NCBI GenBank assembly: GCA_964019695.1
Contig: OZ026519.1
Span: 31,401,213-31,465,212, forward strand
Length of the DNA stretch: 64,000 bases
Direction of reading: 5' to 3'
Origin: Loripinus fragilis
Lineage: Eukaryota > Mollusca > Bivalvia > Lucinida > Lucinidae
Made by a program: the position numbers and the translations under genes. The notes beneath the pieces are model-generated. The model was not told the DNA's origin and did not search any database. It saw only the letters and a program-made list of their open reading frames with translations. Within the stretch, counting starts at the first letter, position 1. Each line of letters begins with the position of its first letter. Positions 24,107-35,645 of this stretch are shown one piece after another.

Positions 24107-25027
24107 CACTCTTTCAGACACTCTATCAGACAGCGGATGCAGAAGTCTCACTATCAGACAGCGGATGCAGGAGACACTCTATCAGACAGCGGATGCAGGA
24201 GTCTCTCTATCAGACAGCGGATGCAGAAGTATCTCTATCAGACAGCAGAGGCAGGAGTCTCTTTATCAGACAGTGGATGCAGAGGCCTCTCTATCAGACA
24301 GCTTATGCAGACGTCTCCCTATCAGACAGCGGATGTAGGAGACACTCTATCAGACAGCGGATGCAGAAGTCTCTCTATCAGACAGCGGATGCAGGAAACA
24401 CTCTATCAGACTGCGGATGCAGGAGTGTCTCTATCATATAGAGGATGCAGAAGTCTCTATTTCAGACAACGGATGAAGGAGTCTTTCTTTCAGACAGCGG
24501 ATGCAGGAGACACTCTATCAGACAGGGGATGCAGAAGTCCCTCTATCAGACAGCGGATGCAGGAGACACTCTATCAGACAGCGGATGCAGAAGTATCTCT
24601 ATCAGACAGCGGATGCAGGAGACACTCTATCAGACAGCGGAAGCAAGAGACACTCTATCAGACAGCGGAGGCAGGAGACACTCTATCAGACAGCGGATGA
24701 AGGAGACACTCTATACGCATGCGGATGCAGGAGTCTCTCTATCAGACAGCGGATGCAGGAGACACTCTATCAGACAGCGGATGCAGGAGACATTCTATCA
24801 GACAGCAGATGCAGAATACACTCAATCAGACAGCGGATGCATAAGTCTCTCTATCAGACAGCGGATGCAGAAGACACTCTAACCGACAGCGGACGCAGAA
24901 GTCTCTCTATCAGACAGCGGACGCAGGAGACACTCTATCAGACAGCGGATGCAGAAGTCTCTCTATCAGACAGCGGATGCAGGAGTCTATCTATCAGACA
25001 GCGGATGCAGGAGACACTCTATCAGAT
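24107..25027 (+). repeat. Forward array, domain 13
   Basis: Marks: CAGAGGCCTC, GCAGACGTCTCCC, CATATAGAGGATG, TATTTCAGACAACGG, TACGCATGCGG (24715), and AACCGACAGCGG. Class A junction follows. Repeated at 29115-30035, offset 5008. Confidence 0.93.
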
Positions 25028-25366
25028 GCAGCCGCTGTCTGATAGAGTGTATTCTGCATCCGCTGTCTGATAGAGAGACTTCTGCATCCGCTGTTTGATA
25101 GAGAGACTTCTGCACCCGCTGTCTGATAGAGTATCTCCTGCATCCGCTGTCTGAAAGAGAGACTCCTGCATCCGCTGTCTGATAGAGAGACTTCTGCATC
25201 CGCTGTCTGATAGAGAGATTCCTGCCTCTGCAGTCTGATAGAGATATTTCTGTATCAGCTGTCTGATAGAGAGACTCCTGCATCCGTTGTCTGATAGAGT
25301 GTCTCCTGCATCCGCTGTCTTATAGAGTCTCCTGCATCCGCTGTCTGATAGAGTGTCTCATGCATC
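25028..25366 (-). repeat. Inverted block 13 (family f4)
   Basis: Class A junction, GTGTATTCTGCATCC, CTTCTGCACCCG, GATTCCTGCCTCTGCAG, GATATTTCTGTATCAG and GTCTCATGCATCC at the hinge. Confidence 0.93.
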
Positions 25367-26344
25367 CACTCTATCAGACACTCTATCAGACAGCGAATGC
25401 AGAAGTCTCTCTATCAGACAGCGGATGCAGGAGACACTCTATCAGACAGCGGATGCAGGAGTCTCTCTATCAGACAGCGGATGCAGAAGTATCTCTATCA
25501 GACAGCAGATGCAGGAGTCTCTTTATCAGACACCTTATGCAGGAGTCTGTCTATCAGACAGCGGATGTAGGAGACACTCTATCAGGCAGCGGATGCAGAA
25601 GTCTTTTTACAAGACAGTGGATGCAGGAGACACTCTATCAGACAGCGGATGCAGGAGTCGCTCTATCAGACAGCGGATGCAGAAGTCTCTCTATCAGACA
25701 GCGGATGCAGGAGTCTCTCTATCAGACAGCGGATGCAGAAGTCTCTCTATCAGACAGCGGATGCAGGAGTCTATCCATCAGACAGCGGATGCAGGAGACA
25801 TTCTATCAGACAGCGGATGCAGAAGTCTCTCTATCAGACAGCGGATGCAGGAGACACTCTATCAGATAGCGGATGCAGAAGTCTCTATATCAGACAGCGG
25901 ATGCAGGAGATACTCTATCAGACAGCGGATGCAGAAGTATCTCTATTAGACAGCGGATGCAGGAGACACTCTATCAGACAGCGGATGCAGAAGTCTCTCT
26001 ATGAGACAGCGGAGGCAGGAGACATTCTACCAGACAGTAGATGCGGAAGTCTCTCTATCAGACAGCCGATGCAGAAGACACTCTATCAGACAGCGGATGC
26101 AGGAGACACTCTATCAGACAGCGGATACAGGGGTCTCTCAATCAGACAGCGGATGCAGGAGACACCCTATCAGACAGCGGATGCAGAAGTCTCTCTATCA
26201 GACAGCGGATGCAGGAGACAGTCTATCACACAGCGGATGCAGAAGTCTCTCTATCAGACAGCGGAGGCAGGAGACATTCTATCAGACAGCAGATGCAGAA
26301 GTCTCTAAATCAGACAGCGGATGCAGGAGACACTCTATCAGATG
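25367..26344 (+). repeat. Forward array, domain 14
   Basis: Marks: CAGCGAATGCAG after the hinge, CACCTTATGCAGGAGTCTG, GATGTAGG, CAGATAGCGG, CTATGAGACAGCGG, TACCAGACAGTAGATGCGG. Class A junction follows. Repeated with small insertions at 30375-31406. Confidence 0.93.
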
Positions 26345-26626
26345 CAGCCGCTGTCTGATAGAGTGTCTTCTGCATCAGCTGTCTGATAGAGAGACTTCTG
26401 CATCCACTGTTTGATAGAGAGACTTTTACATCCGCTGTCTGATAGAGTATCTCATGCGTCCGCTGTCTGAAAGAGAGACTCCTGCATCCGCTGTCTAATA
26501 GAGAGACTTCTGCATCCGCTGTCTGATAGAGAGACGCCTGCATCGGTTGTCTGATAGAGTGTCTCCTGCATCCGCTGTCTTATAGAGTCTTCTGCATCCG
26601 CTGTCTGATAGAGTGTCTCCTGCATC
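26345..26626 (-). repeat. Inverted block 14 (family f5, shortened)
   Basis: Class A junction. Marks: CATCCACTGTTTGATAG, TTTTACATCCG, GTATCTCATGCGTCC. The GATTCCTGCC and GATACTTCTGTATC monomers are missing relative to blocks 18 and 19. Confidence 0.92.
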
Positions 26627-27938
26627 CACTCTATCAGACACTCTATCAGACATCGGATGCAGGAGTCACTCAATCAGACAGCGGATGCAGGAGACATTAT
26701 ATCAGAAAGCGGATTCAGAAGTCTCTCTATCAGACAGCGGATGCAGGAGACACTCCATCACACAGCGTATGCAGACGTCTCTCTATCAGATAGCGGAGGC
26801 AGGAGACATTCTATCAGACAGCAGATGCAGAAGTCTCTCTATCAGACAGCCGATGCAGGAGACACTCTATCAGACAGCGGATGCAAGAGACACTCGATCA
26901 GACAGCGGATGCAGGAGTCTCTCAATCAGACAGCGGATGCAGGAGACGTTCTATCAGACAGCGGATGCAGAAGTCTCTCTATCAGACAGCGGATGCAAGA
27001 GACACTCTATCAGACAGCGGATGCAAGAGACACTCGATCAGACAGCGGATGCAGGAGTCTCTCAATCAGACAGCGGATGCAGGAGACGTTCTATCAGAGA
27101 GCGGATGAAGGAGTCTTTCTATCAGACAGCGGATGCAGGAGACAACTATCAGACAGGGGATGCAGAAGTCTCTCTATCAGACAGCGGATGCATGAGACAC
27201 TCTATCAGACAGCGGATGCAGAAGTATCTCTATCAGACTGCAGATGCAGGAGACACTCTATCAGACAGCGGAGGCAGGAGACAATCTATCAGACAGCGGA
27301 TGCAGGAGACACTCTGTTAGCCTGCGAATGCAGGAGTCTCTCTATCAGACAGCGGATGCAGGAGACATTTTATCAGACAGCGTATGCAGGAGACACTCTA
27401 TCAGACAGCGGATGCAGAAGTCTCTCTATCAGACAGCGGATGCAGAAGTCTCTCTATCAGACAGCGGATGAAGGAGTCTATCTATCAGACAGCGGATGCA
27501 GGAGACACTCTATCAGACAGCGGATGCAGAAGTCTCTTTATCAGACAGCGGATGCAGTAGACACTCTATCAGACAGCGGATGCAGAAGTCTCTCTATCAG
27601 ACAGCGGATGCAGGAGACACTCTATCAGACAGTGGATGCAGAAGTATCTCTATCACACAGCGGATGCAGGAGACACTCTATCAGACAACGGATGCAGAAG
27701 TCTCTCTATCAGACAGCGGAGGCAGGAGACATTCTATCAGACAGCAGATGCAGATTTCTCTCTATCAGACAGCCGATGCAGGAGACACTCTATCAGACAG
27801 CTGATGCAGGAGACACTCTATCAGACAGCGGATGCAGGAGTTTCTCAATCAGACAGCGTATGCAGGAGACACCCTATCAGACAGCGGATGCAAAAGTCTC
27901 TCAACCAGACAGCGGATGCAGGAGACACTCTATCAGAT
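26627..27938 (+). repeat. Forward array, domain 15
   Basis: Begins CATCGGATGCAGGAGTCACTC, GGATTCAGAAG, CCATCACACAGCG. A 140-bp piece (GCAAGAGACACTCGATC ... GACGTTC) is repeated at 26881 and 27021. Then GACAACTATCAGACAGGGG and TTAGCCTGCG. From about 27390 it is a copy of 23220-23767 at offset 4171. Confidence 0.92.
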
Positions 27939-28277
27939 GCAGCCGCTATCTGATAGAGTGTCTTCTGCATCTGCTGTCTTGTAGAGAGACTTCTGCATCC
28001 ACTGTTTGATAGAGAGTCTTTTACATCCGTAGTCTGATAGAGTATCTCCTGCATCCGCTGTCTGAAAGAGAGACTCCTGCATCCGCTGTCTGATAGAGAG
28101 TCTTCTGCATCTGCTGTCTGATAGAGAGATTCCTGCCTCCGCTGTCTGATAGAGATACTTCTGTATCTGCTGTCTGATAGAGAGACTCCTGCATCCGTTG
28201 TCTGATAGAGTGTCTCCTGCATCCGCTGTCTTATAGAGTCTCCTGCATCCGCTGTTTGATAGAGTGTTTCCTGCATC
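27939..28277 (-). repeat. Inverted block 15 (family f3)
   Basis: Near-identical to block 12 (offset 4171). A private CTTGTAGAGAGAC monomer lies at about 27978. The hinge reads GTGTTTCCTGCATCC with loop ending ACTCTTTCA. Confidence 0.93.
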
Positions 28278-28595
28278 CACTCTTTCAGACACTCTATCAG
28301 ACAGCGGATGCAGAAGTCTCTCTATCAGACAGCGGATGCAGGAGACACTCTATCAGACAGCGGATGCAGGCGTCTCTTTATCAGACAGCAGATACAGAAA
28401 TATCTCTATCAGACAGCTGAGGCAGGAATCTCTGTATCAGACAGCGGATGCAGAAGTCTCACTATCAAACAGCGGATGCAGGAGTCTCTCTTTCAGACAG
28501 CGGACGCAGGAGATACTCTATCAGATAGCGGAGGTAAAAGTCTCTCTATCAACCAGCGGATGCAGAAGTCTCTCTATCAGACAGCTGATGCAGAA
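28278..28595 (+). repeat. Cassette in the opposite orientation (f2 cassette read forward)
   Basis: This stretch is the reverse complement of an f2 cassette. Read forward it has GCAGGCGTCTC, CAGATACAGAAATATC, GCTGAGGCAGGAATCTC, CACTATCAAACAGCGG, GACGCAGGAGATAC, GAGGTAAAAGTC, matching the reverse complement of 39652-39940 almost base for base. Together with 28596-28870 it forms an inverted segment. Confidence 0.88.
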
Positions 28596-28870
28596 GAGTG
28601 TCTCCTGCATCCGCTGTCTGGTAGATAGACTCCTTCATCCGATGTCTGATAGAGAGACTTCTGCATCCGCTGTCTGATAGAGAGACTTCTGCATCAGCTG
28701 TCTGATAGAGTGTCTCCTGCATCCGCTGTCTGATAGAGTGTCTCCTGCATCCACTGTCTGGTAAAAAGACTGCTGCATCCGCTGTCTGATAGAGTGTCTC
28801 CTACATCCTTTGTCTGATAGGGAGACTTCTGCATAAGCTGTCTGATAGAGTGTCTACTGCATCCGCTGTC
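28278..28870 (-). repeat. Local inversion of about 590 bp
   Basis: The cassette (28278-28595) and its class B flank (28596 to about 28870) are both reversed relative to every other copy. The class B junction appears as its reverse complement, GATGCAGAAGAGTGTC, at about 28588-28603. The left breakpoint coincides with the hinge of block 15. Confidence 0.83.
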
Positions 28871-29114
28871 TGATAAAGAGACTTCTGCATCCGCTGTCTG
28901 AAAGAGAGACTCCTGCATCCGCTGTCTGATAGAGAGACTTCTGCATCTGCTGTCTGATAGAGAGATTCCTGCCTCCGCTGTCTGATAGAGATACTTCTGT
29001 ATCTGCTGTCTGATAGAGAGACTCCTGCATCCGTTGTCTGATAGAGTGTCTCCTGCATCCGCTGTCTTATAGAGTCTCCTGCATCCGCTGTTTGATAGAG
29101 TGTTTCCTGCATCC
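28596..29114 (-). repeat. Inverted block 16 (composite)
   Basis: The longest inverted run, about 519 bp. The first part is the reverse complement of a normal forward class B flank (TTTTTACCAG series, GATGTAGG, TTATGCAG, here as GGTAAAAAGAC, CCTACATCC, GCATAAGC). From about 28870 it is the tail of an f3 cassette ending in the ACTCTTTCA hinge. Confidence 0.88.
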
Positions 29115-30035
29115 ACTCTTTCAGACACTCTATCAGACAGCGGATGCAGAAGTCTCTCTATCAGACAGCGGATGCAGGAGACACTCTATCAGACAGCGGA
29201 TGCAGGAGTCTCTCTATCAGACAGCGGATGCAGAAGTATCTCTATCAGACAGCAGAGGCAGGAGTCTCTTTATCAGACAGTGGATGCAGAGGCCTCTCTA
29301 TCAGACAGCTTATGCAGACGTCTCCCTATCAGACAGCTGATGTAGGAGACACTCTATCAGACAGCGGATGCAGAAGTCTCTCTATCAGACAGCGGATGCA
29401 GGAAACACTCTATCAGACTGCGGATGCAGGAGTGTCTCTATCATATAGAGGATGCAGAAGTCTCTATTTCAGACAACGGATGAAGGAGTCTTTCTTTCAG
29501 ACAGCGGATGCAGGAGACACTCTATCAGACAGGGGATGCAGAAGTCCCTCTATCAGACAGCGGATGCAGGAGACACTCTATCAGACAGCGGATGCAGAAG
29601 TATCTCTATCAGACAGCGGATGCAGGAGACACTCTATCAGACAGCGGAAGCAGGAGACACTCTATCAGACAGCGGAGGCAGCAGACACTCTATCAGACAG
29701 CGGATGAAGGAGACACTCTATACGCATGCGGATGCAGGAGTCTCTCTATCAGACAGCGGATGCAGGAGACACTCTATCAGACAGCGGATGCAGGAGACAT
29801 TCTATCAGACAGCAGATGCAGAATACACTCAATCAGACAGCGGATGCAGAAGTCTCTCTATCAGACAGCGGATGCAGAAGACACTCTAACCGACAGCGGA
29901 TGCAGAAGTCTCTCTATCAGACAGCGGACGCAGGAGACACTCTATCAGACAGCGGATGCAGAAGTCTCTCTATCAGACAGCGGATGCAGGAGTCTATCTA
30001 TCAGACAGCGGATGCAGGAGACACTCTATCAGATG
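29115..30035 (+). repeat. Forward array, domain 17
   Basis: Second copy of domain 13 (offset 5008): CAGAGGCCTC, CATATAGAGGATG, TACGCATGCGG, AACCGACAGCGG. Class A junction reads CAGATGCAGCCACTG. Confidence 0.93.
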
Positions 30036-30374
30036 CAGCCACTGTCTGAAAGAGTGTATTCTGCATCCGCTGTCTGATAGAGAGACTTCTGCATCCGCTG
30101 TTTGATAGAGAGACTTCTGCATCCGCTGTCTGATAGAGTATCTCCTGCATCCGCTGTCTGAAAGAGAGACTCCTGCATCCGCTGTCTGATAGAGAGACTT
30201 CTGCATCCGCTGTCTGATAGAGAGATTCCTGCCTCTGCTGTCTGATAGAGATATTTCTGTATCAGCTGTCTGATAGAGAGACTCCTGCATCCGTTGTCTG
30301 ATAGAGTGTCTCCTGCATCCGCTGTCTTATAGAGTCTCCTGCATCCGCTGTCTGATAGAGTGTCTCATGCATCC
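30036..30374 (-). repeat. Inverted block 17 (family f4)
   Basis: Near-identical to block 13: GTGTATTCTGCATCC, GATTCCTGCCTCTGCTG, GATATTTCTGTATCAG, GTCTCATGCATCC. Confidence 0.93.
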
Positions 30375-31406
30375 ACTCTATCAGACACTCTATCAGACAG
30401 CGAATGCAGAAGTCTCTCTATCAGACAGCGGATGCAAGAGACACTCTATCAGACAGCGGATGCAGGAGTCTCTCTATCAGACAGCGGATGCAGAAGTATC
30501 TCTATCAGACAGCAGATGCAGGAGTCTCTTTATCAGACACAGATGCAGAACTCTCTCGATCAGACACCTTATGCAGGAGTCTGTCTATCAGACAGCGGAT
30601 GTATGAGACACTCTATCAGGCAGCGGATGCAGAAGTCTTTTTACCAGACAGTGGATGCAGGAGACACTCTATCAGACAGCGGATGCAGGAGACACTCTAT
30701 CAGACAGCGGATGCAGGAGTCGCTCTATCAGACAGCGGATGCAGAAGTCTCTCTATCAGACAGCGGATGCAGGAGTCTCTCTATCAGATAGCAGATGCAG
30801 AAGTCTCTCTATCAGACAGCGGATGCAGGAGTCTATCCATCAGACAGCGGATGCAGGAGACATTCTATCAGACAGCGGATGCAGAAGTCTCTCTATCAGA
30901 CAGCGGATGCAGGAGAAACTCTATCAGATAGCGGATGCAGAAGTCTCTATATCAGACAGCGGATGCAGGAGACACTCTATCAGACAGCGGATGCAGAAGT
31001 ATCTCTATTAGACAGCGGATGCAGGAGACACTCTATCAGACAGCGGATGCAGAAGTCTCTCTATGAGACAGCGGAGGCAGGAGACATTCTACCAGACAGT
31101 AGATGCGGAAGTCTCTCTATCAGACAGCCGATGCAGAAGACACTCTATCAGACAGCGGATGCAGGAGACACTCTATCAGACATCGGATGCAGGGGTCTCT
31201 CAATCAGACAGCGGATGCAGGAGACACCCTATCAGACAGCGGATGCAGAAGTCTCTCTATCAGACAGCGGATGCAGGAGACACTCTATCACACAGCGGAT
31301 GCAGAAGTCTCTCTATCAGACAGCGGAGGCAGGAGACATTCTATCAGACAGCAGATGCAGAAGTCTCTAAATCAGACAGCGGATGCAGGAGACACTCTTT
31401 CAGATG
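30375..31406 (+). repeat. Forward array, domain 18
   Basis: Copy of domain 14 with an extra piece at about 30540-30566 (CAGATGCAGAACTCTCTCG) and one extra monomer near 30690. From about 30890 it is the first copy of a 1260-bp tandem duplication. Confidence 0.93.
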
Positions 31407-31745
31407 CAGCCGCTGTCTGATAGAGTGTCTTCTGCATCAGCTGTCTGATAGAGAGACTTCTGCATCCACTGTTTGATAGAGAGACTTTTACATCCGCTGT
31501 CTGATAGAGTATCTCATGCGTCCGCTGTCTGAAAGAGAGACTCCTGCATCCGCTGTCTGATAGAGAGACTTCTGCATCCGCTGTCTGATAGAGAGATTCC
31601 TGCCTCAGCTGTCTGGTAGAGATACTTCTGTATCTGCTGTCTGATAGAGAGACGCCTGCATCCGTTGTCTGATAGAGTGTCTCCTGCATCCGCTGTCTTA
31701 TAGAGTCTTCTGCATCCGCTGTCTGATAGAGTGTCTCCTGCATCC
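31407..31745 (-). repeat. Inverted block 18 (family f5)
   Basis: Class A junction reading CTCTTTCAGATGCAGCC. CATCCACTGTTTG, TTTTACATCC, TCATGCGTCC, CCTGCCTCAGCTGTCTGGTAG. Identical to block 19 as read. Confidence 0.93.
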
Positions 31746-32666
31746 ACTCTATCAGACACTCTATCAGACATCAGATGCAGGAGTCACTCAATCAGACAGC
31801 GGATGTAGGAGACACTATATCAGAAAGCGGATTCAGAAGTCTCTCTATCAGACAGCGGATGCAGGAGACACTCCATCACACAGCGGATGCAGACGTCTCT
31901 CTATCAGATAGCGGAGGCAGGAGACATTCTATCAGACAGCAGATGCAGAAGTCTCTCTATTAGACAGCCGATGCAGGAGACACTCTATCAGACAGCGGAT
32001 GCAAGAGACACTCGATCAGACAGCGGATGCAGGAGTCTCTCAATCAGACAGCGGATGCAGGAGACGTTCTATCAGACAGCGGATGCAGAAGTCTCTCTAT
32101 CAGACAGCGGATGCAGAAGTCTCTCTATCAGACAGTGGATGCGGAAGTCTCTCTATCAGACAGCGGATGCAGGAGAAACTCTATCAGATAGCGGATGCAG
32201 AAGTCTCTATATCAGACAGCGGATGCAGGAGACACTCTATCAGACAGCGGATGCAGAAGTATCTCTATTAGACAGCGGATGCAGGAGACACTCTATCAGA
32301 CAGCGGATGCAGAAGTCTCTCTATGAGACAGCGGAGGCAGGAGACATTCTACCAGACAGTAGATGCGGAAGTCTCTCTATCAGACAGCCGATGCAGAAGA
32401 CACTCTATCAGACAGCGGATGCAGGAGACACTCTATCAGACAGCGGATGCAGGGGTCTCTCAATCAGACAGCGGATGCAGGAGACATCCTATCAGACAGC
32501 GGATGCAGAAGTCTCTCTATCAGACAGCGGATGCAGGAGACACTCTATCACACAGCGGATGCAGAAGTCTCTCTTTCAGACAGCGGAGGCAGGAGACATT
32601 CTATCAGACAGCAGATGCAGAAGTCTCTAAATCAGACAGCGGATGCAGGAGACACTCTTTCAGATG
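31746..32666 (+). repeat. Forward array, domain 19
   Basis: First part (to about 32115) resembles domain 15: GAGTCACTC, GGATTCAGAAG, CCATCACACAGCGG, GACGTTC. It then jumps to the GGAGAAACTC/CAGATAGCGG series of domain 18, which is the internal junction of the 1260-bp duplication. Confidence 0.92.
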
Positions 32667-33005
32667 CAGCCGCTGTCTGATAGAGTGTCTTCTGCATCAG
32701 CTGTCTGATAGAGAGACTTCTGCATCCACTGTTTGATAGAGAGACTTTTACATCCGCTGTCTGATAGAGTATCTCATGCGTCCGCTGTCTGAAAGAGAGA
32801 CTCCTGCATCCGCTGTCTGATAGAGAGACTTCTGCATCCGCTGTCTGATAGAGAGATTCCTGCCTCAGCTGTCTGGTAGAGATACTTCTGTATCTGCTGT
32901 CTGATAGAGAGACGCCTGCATCCGTTGTCTGATAGAGTGTCTCCTGCATCCGCTGTCTTATAGAGTCTTCTGCATCCGCTGTCTGATAGAGTGTCTCCTG
33001 CATCC
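32667..33005 (-). repeat. Inverted block 19 (family f5)
   Basis: Second copy of block 18, 1260 bp downstream. No differences seen between the two cassettes. Confidence 0.93.
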
Positions 33006-34317
33006 ACTCTATCAGACACTCTATCAGACATCGGATGCAGGAGTCACTCAATCAGACAGCGGATGTAGGAGACACTATATCAGAAAGCGGATTCAGAAGT
33101 CTCTCTATCAGACAGCGGATGCAGGAGACACTCCATCACACAGCGGATGCAGACGTCTCTCTATCAGATAGCGGAGGCAGGAGACATTCTATCAGACAGC
33201 AGATGCAGAAGTCTCTCTATCAGACAATCGATGCAGGAGACACTCTATCAGACAGCGGATGCAAGAGACACTCGATCAGACAGCGGATGCAGGAGTCTCT
33301 CAATCAGACAGCGGATGCAGGAGACGTTCTATCAGACAGCGGATGCAGAAGTCTCTCTATCAGACAGCGGATGCAGGAGACACTCTATCCGACAGCGGAT
33401 GCAGAAGTCTCTCTATCAGACAGTGGATGCAGGAGACACTCTATCAGACTGCGGATGCAGGAGTGTCTCTTTCAGACAGCGGATGCAGAAGGCTCTCTGT
33501 CAGACAGCGGATGAAGGAGTCTTTCTATCAGACAGCGGATGCAGGAGACAACTATCAGACAGGGGATGCAGAAGTCTCTATCAGACAGCGGATGCACGAG
33601 ACACTCTATCAGACAGCGGATGCAGAAGTATATCTATCAGACTGCAGATGCAGGAGACACTCTATCAGACAGCGGAAGCAGGAGACACTCTATCAGACAG
33701 CGGAGGCAGGAGACATTCTATCAGACAGCGGATGCAGGAGACATTTTATCAGACAGCGTATGCAGGAGACACTCTATCAGACAGCGGATGCAGAAGTCTC
33801 TCTATCAGACAGAGGATGCAGAAGTCTCTCTATCAGACAGCGGATGAAGGAGTCTATCTATCAGACAGCGGATGCAGGAGACACTCTATCAGACAGCGGA
33901 TGCAGATGTCTCTTTATCAGACAGCGGATGCAGTAGACACTCTATCAGACAGCGGATGCAGACGTCTCTCTATCAGACAGCGGATGCAGGAGACACTCTA
34001 TCAGACAGCGGATGCAGAAGTATCTCTATCAGACAGCGGATGCAGGAGACACTCTTTCAGACAACGGATGCAGAAGTCTCTCTGTCAAACAGCGGAGGCA
34101 GGAGACATTCTATCAGACAGCAGATGCAGAAGTCTCTCTATCAGACAGCCGATTCAGGGGACACTCTATCAGACAGCGGATGCAGGAGACACTCTATCAG
34201 ACAGCGGATGCAGGAGTCTCTCAATTAGACAGTGGATGCAGGAGACACCCTATCAGACAGCGGATGCAAAAGTCTCTCAATCAGACAGCGGATGCAGGAG
34301 ACACTCTATCAGATACA
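33006..34317 (+). repeat. Forward array, domain 20
   Basis: Starts as the second 1260-bp copy and diverges at about 33376. Then GGCTCTCTGTCAG, GACAACTATCAGACAGGGG, GCACGAGACAC, the TTTTATCAGACAGCG series, and a class A junction with ATACAGCTGATG. Confidence 0.92.
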
Positions 34318-34650
34318 GCTGATGTCTGATAGAGTATCTTCTGCATCCGCTGTCTGATAGAGAGACTTCTGCATCCGCTGTTTGATAGAGAGACTTTTAC
34401 ATCCGCAGTCTGATAGAGTATCTCCTGCATCCGCTGTTTGAAAGAGAGACTACTGCATCCACTGTCTGATAGACTTCTGCATCCCCTGTCTGATAGAGAG
34501 ATTCCTGCCTGCGCTGTCTGATAGAGATACTTCTGTATCTGCTGTCTGATAGAGAGACTCCTGCATCCGTTGTCTGATAGAGTGTCTCCTGCATCCGCTG
34601 TCTTATAGAGTCTCCTGCATCCGCTGTTTGATAGAGTGTCTCCTGCATCC
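34318..34650 (-). repeat. Inverted block 20 (family f6)
   Basis: Marks: TTTTACATCCGCAG, GTTTGAAAGAGAGACTACTG, a 22-bp monomer around GATAGACTTCTGCATCCCC, GATTCCTGCCTGCG. Hinge loop ends ACTCAATCA. Confidence 0.93.
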
Positions 34651-35495
34651 ACTCAATCAGACACTCTATCAGACAGCGGATGCAGAAGTCTCTCTATCAG
34701 ACAGCGCAGGCAGGAGACACTCTATCAGACAGCGGATGCAGGATTTTCTCTATCAGACAGCGGATGCAGAAGTATCTCTATCAGACAGCAGAGGCAGGAG
34801 TCTCTTTATCAGACAGCGGATGCAGAGGTCTCTCTATCAGACAGCTTATGCAGACGTCTCCCTATCAGACAGCGGATGTAGGAGACACTCTATCAGACAG
34901 CGGATGCAGAAGTCTTTCTACCAGACAGTGCATGCAGGAGACACTCTATAAGACAGCGGATGCAGGCGACACTATATCAGACATCGGATGCAGAAGTCTC
35001 TCTATCAGACAGCAGATGCAGGAGTCTTTCTATCAGACAGCGGATGCAGGAGACAGTCTATCAGCCTGCGGATGCACGAGTCTCTCTATCAGACAGCGGA
35101 TGCAGGAGACATTTTATCAGACAGCGTATGCAGGAGACACTCTATCAGACAGCGGATGCAGGAGACACTCTATCAGGCAGCGGATGCAGGAGACACTCCA
35201 TCAGACAACGGATGCAGGAGTCTCTCAATCAGACAGCAGAGGCAGGAGTCTATCAGACAGTGGATGCAGAGGTCTCTCTATCAGACAGCTTATGCAGAAG
35301 TCTCCCTATCAGACAACGGATGTAAGAGACACTCTATCAGACAGCGGATGCAGAAGTCTTTTTACCAGACAGTGGATGCAGGAGACACTCTATCAGACAG
35401 CGGATGCAGGAGACACTCTATCAGACAGCTGATGCAGAAGTCTCTCTATCAGACAGCGGATGCAGAAGTCTCTCTATCAGACATCGGATGAAACA
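34651..35495 (+). repeat. Forward array, domain 21
   Basis: Starts ACTCAATCAG, then GCGCAGGCAGG, CAGGATTTTCTC, TTATGCAGACG, GATGTAGG, CAGTGCATGC, TCAGCCTGCGG. A second landmark series (CAGAGGCAGG, TTATGCAG, GATGTAAG, TTTTTACCAG) follows. It stops abruptly at CATCGGATGAAACAGTAAC. Confidence 0.92.
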
Positions 35496-35645
35496 GTAAC
35501 TACTGCATCCGCTGTCTGATAGACTTCTGCATCCCCTGTCTGATAGAGAGACTCCTGCATCCGTTGTCTGATAGAGTGTCTCCTGCATCCGCTGTCTTAT
35601 AGAGTCTCTGCATCCGCTGTTTGATAGAGTGTCTCCTGCATCCAC
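35496..35645 (-). repeat. Inverted block 21 (truncated f6)
   Basis: Only about five inverted monomers: ACTACTGCATCC, the 22-bp GATAGACTTCTGCATCCCC monomer, CATCCGTTG, a shortened CTTATAGAGTCTCTG monomer and the ACTCAATCA hinge. The left half of the cassette and its usual junction are missing; the boundary is the irregular AAACAGTAACTACTG. Confidence 0.88.

Larger units (their letters stand above)
23940..31745. repeat. Large segment duplication, offset about 5.0 kb
   Basis: About 23940-26630 recurs at about 28948-31745. Hinges 24106/29114 and 25366/30374 are both 5008 bp apart. The next cassettes start 5062 bp apart because the second copy has a roughly 26-bp insertion near 30540 and one extra monomer near 30690. 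Rare marks such as TACGCATGCGG are shared. Confidence 0.88.
30890..33375. repeat. 1260-bp tandem duplication (45 monomers)
   Basis: About 30890-32115 and 32150-33375 align without indels at an offset of exactly 1260 bp, cassette and both junctions included. Differences seen are few: CATCAGATG versus CATCGGATG, TTAGACAGCCG versus CAGACAATCG, and a few in 31170-31260. This is among the youngest duplications here. Confidence 0.92.
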
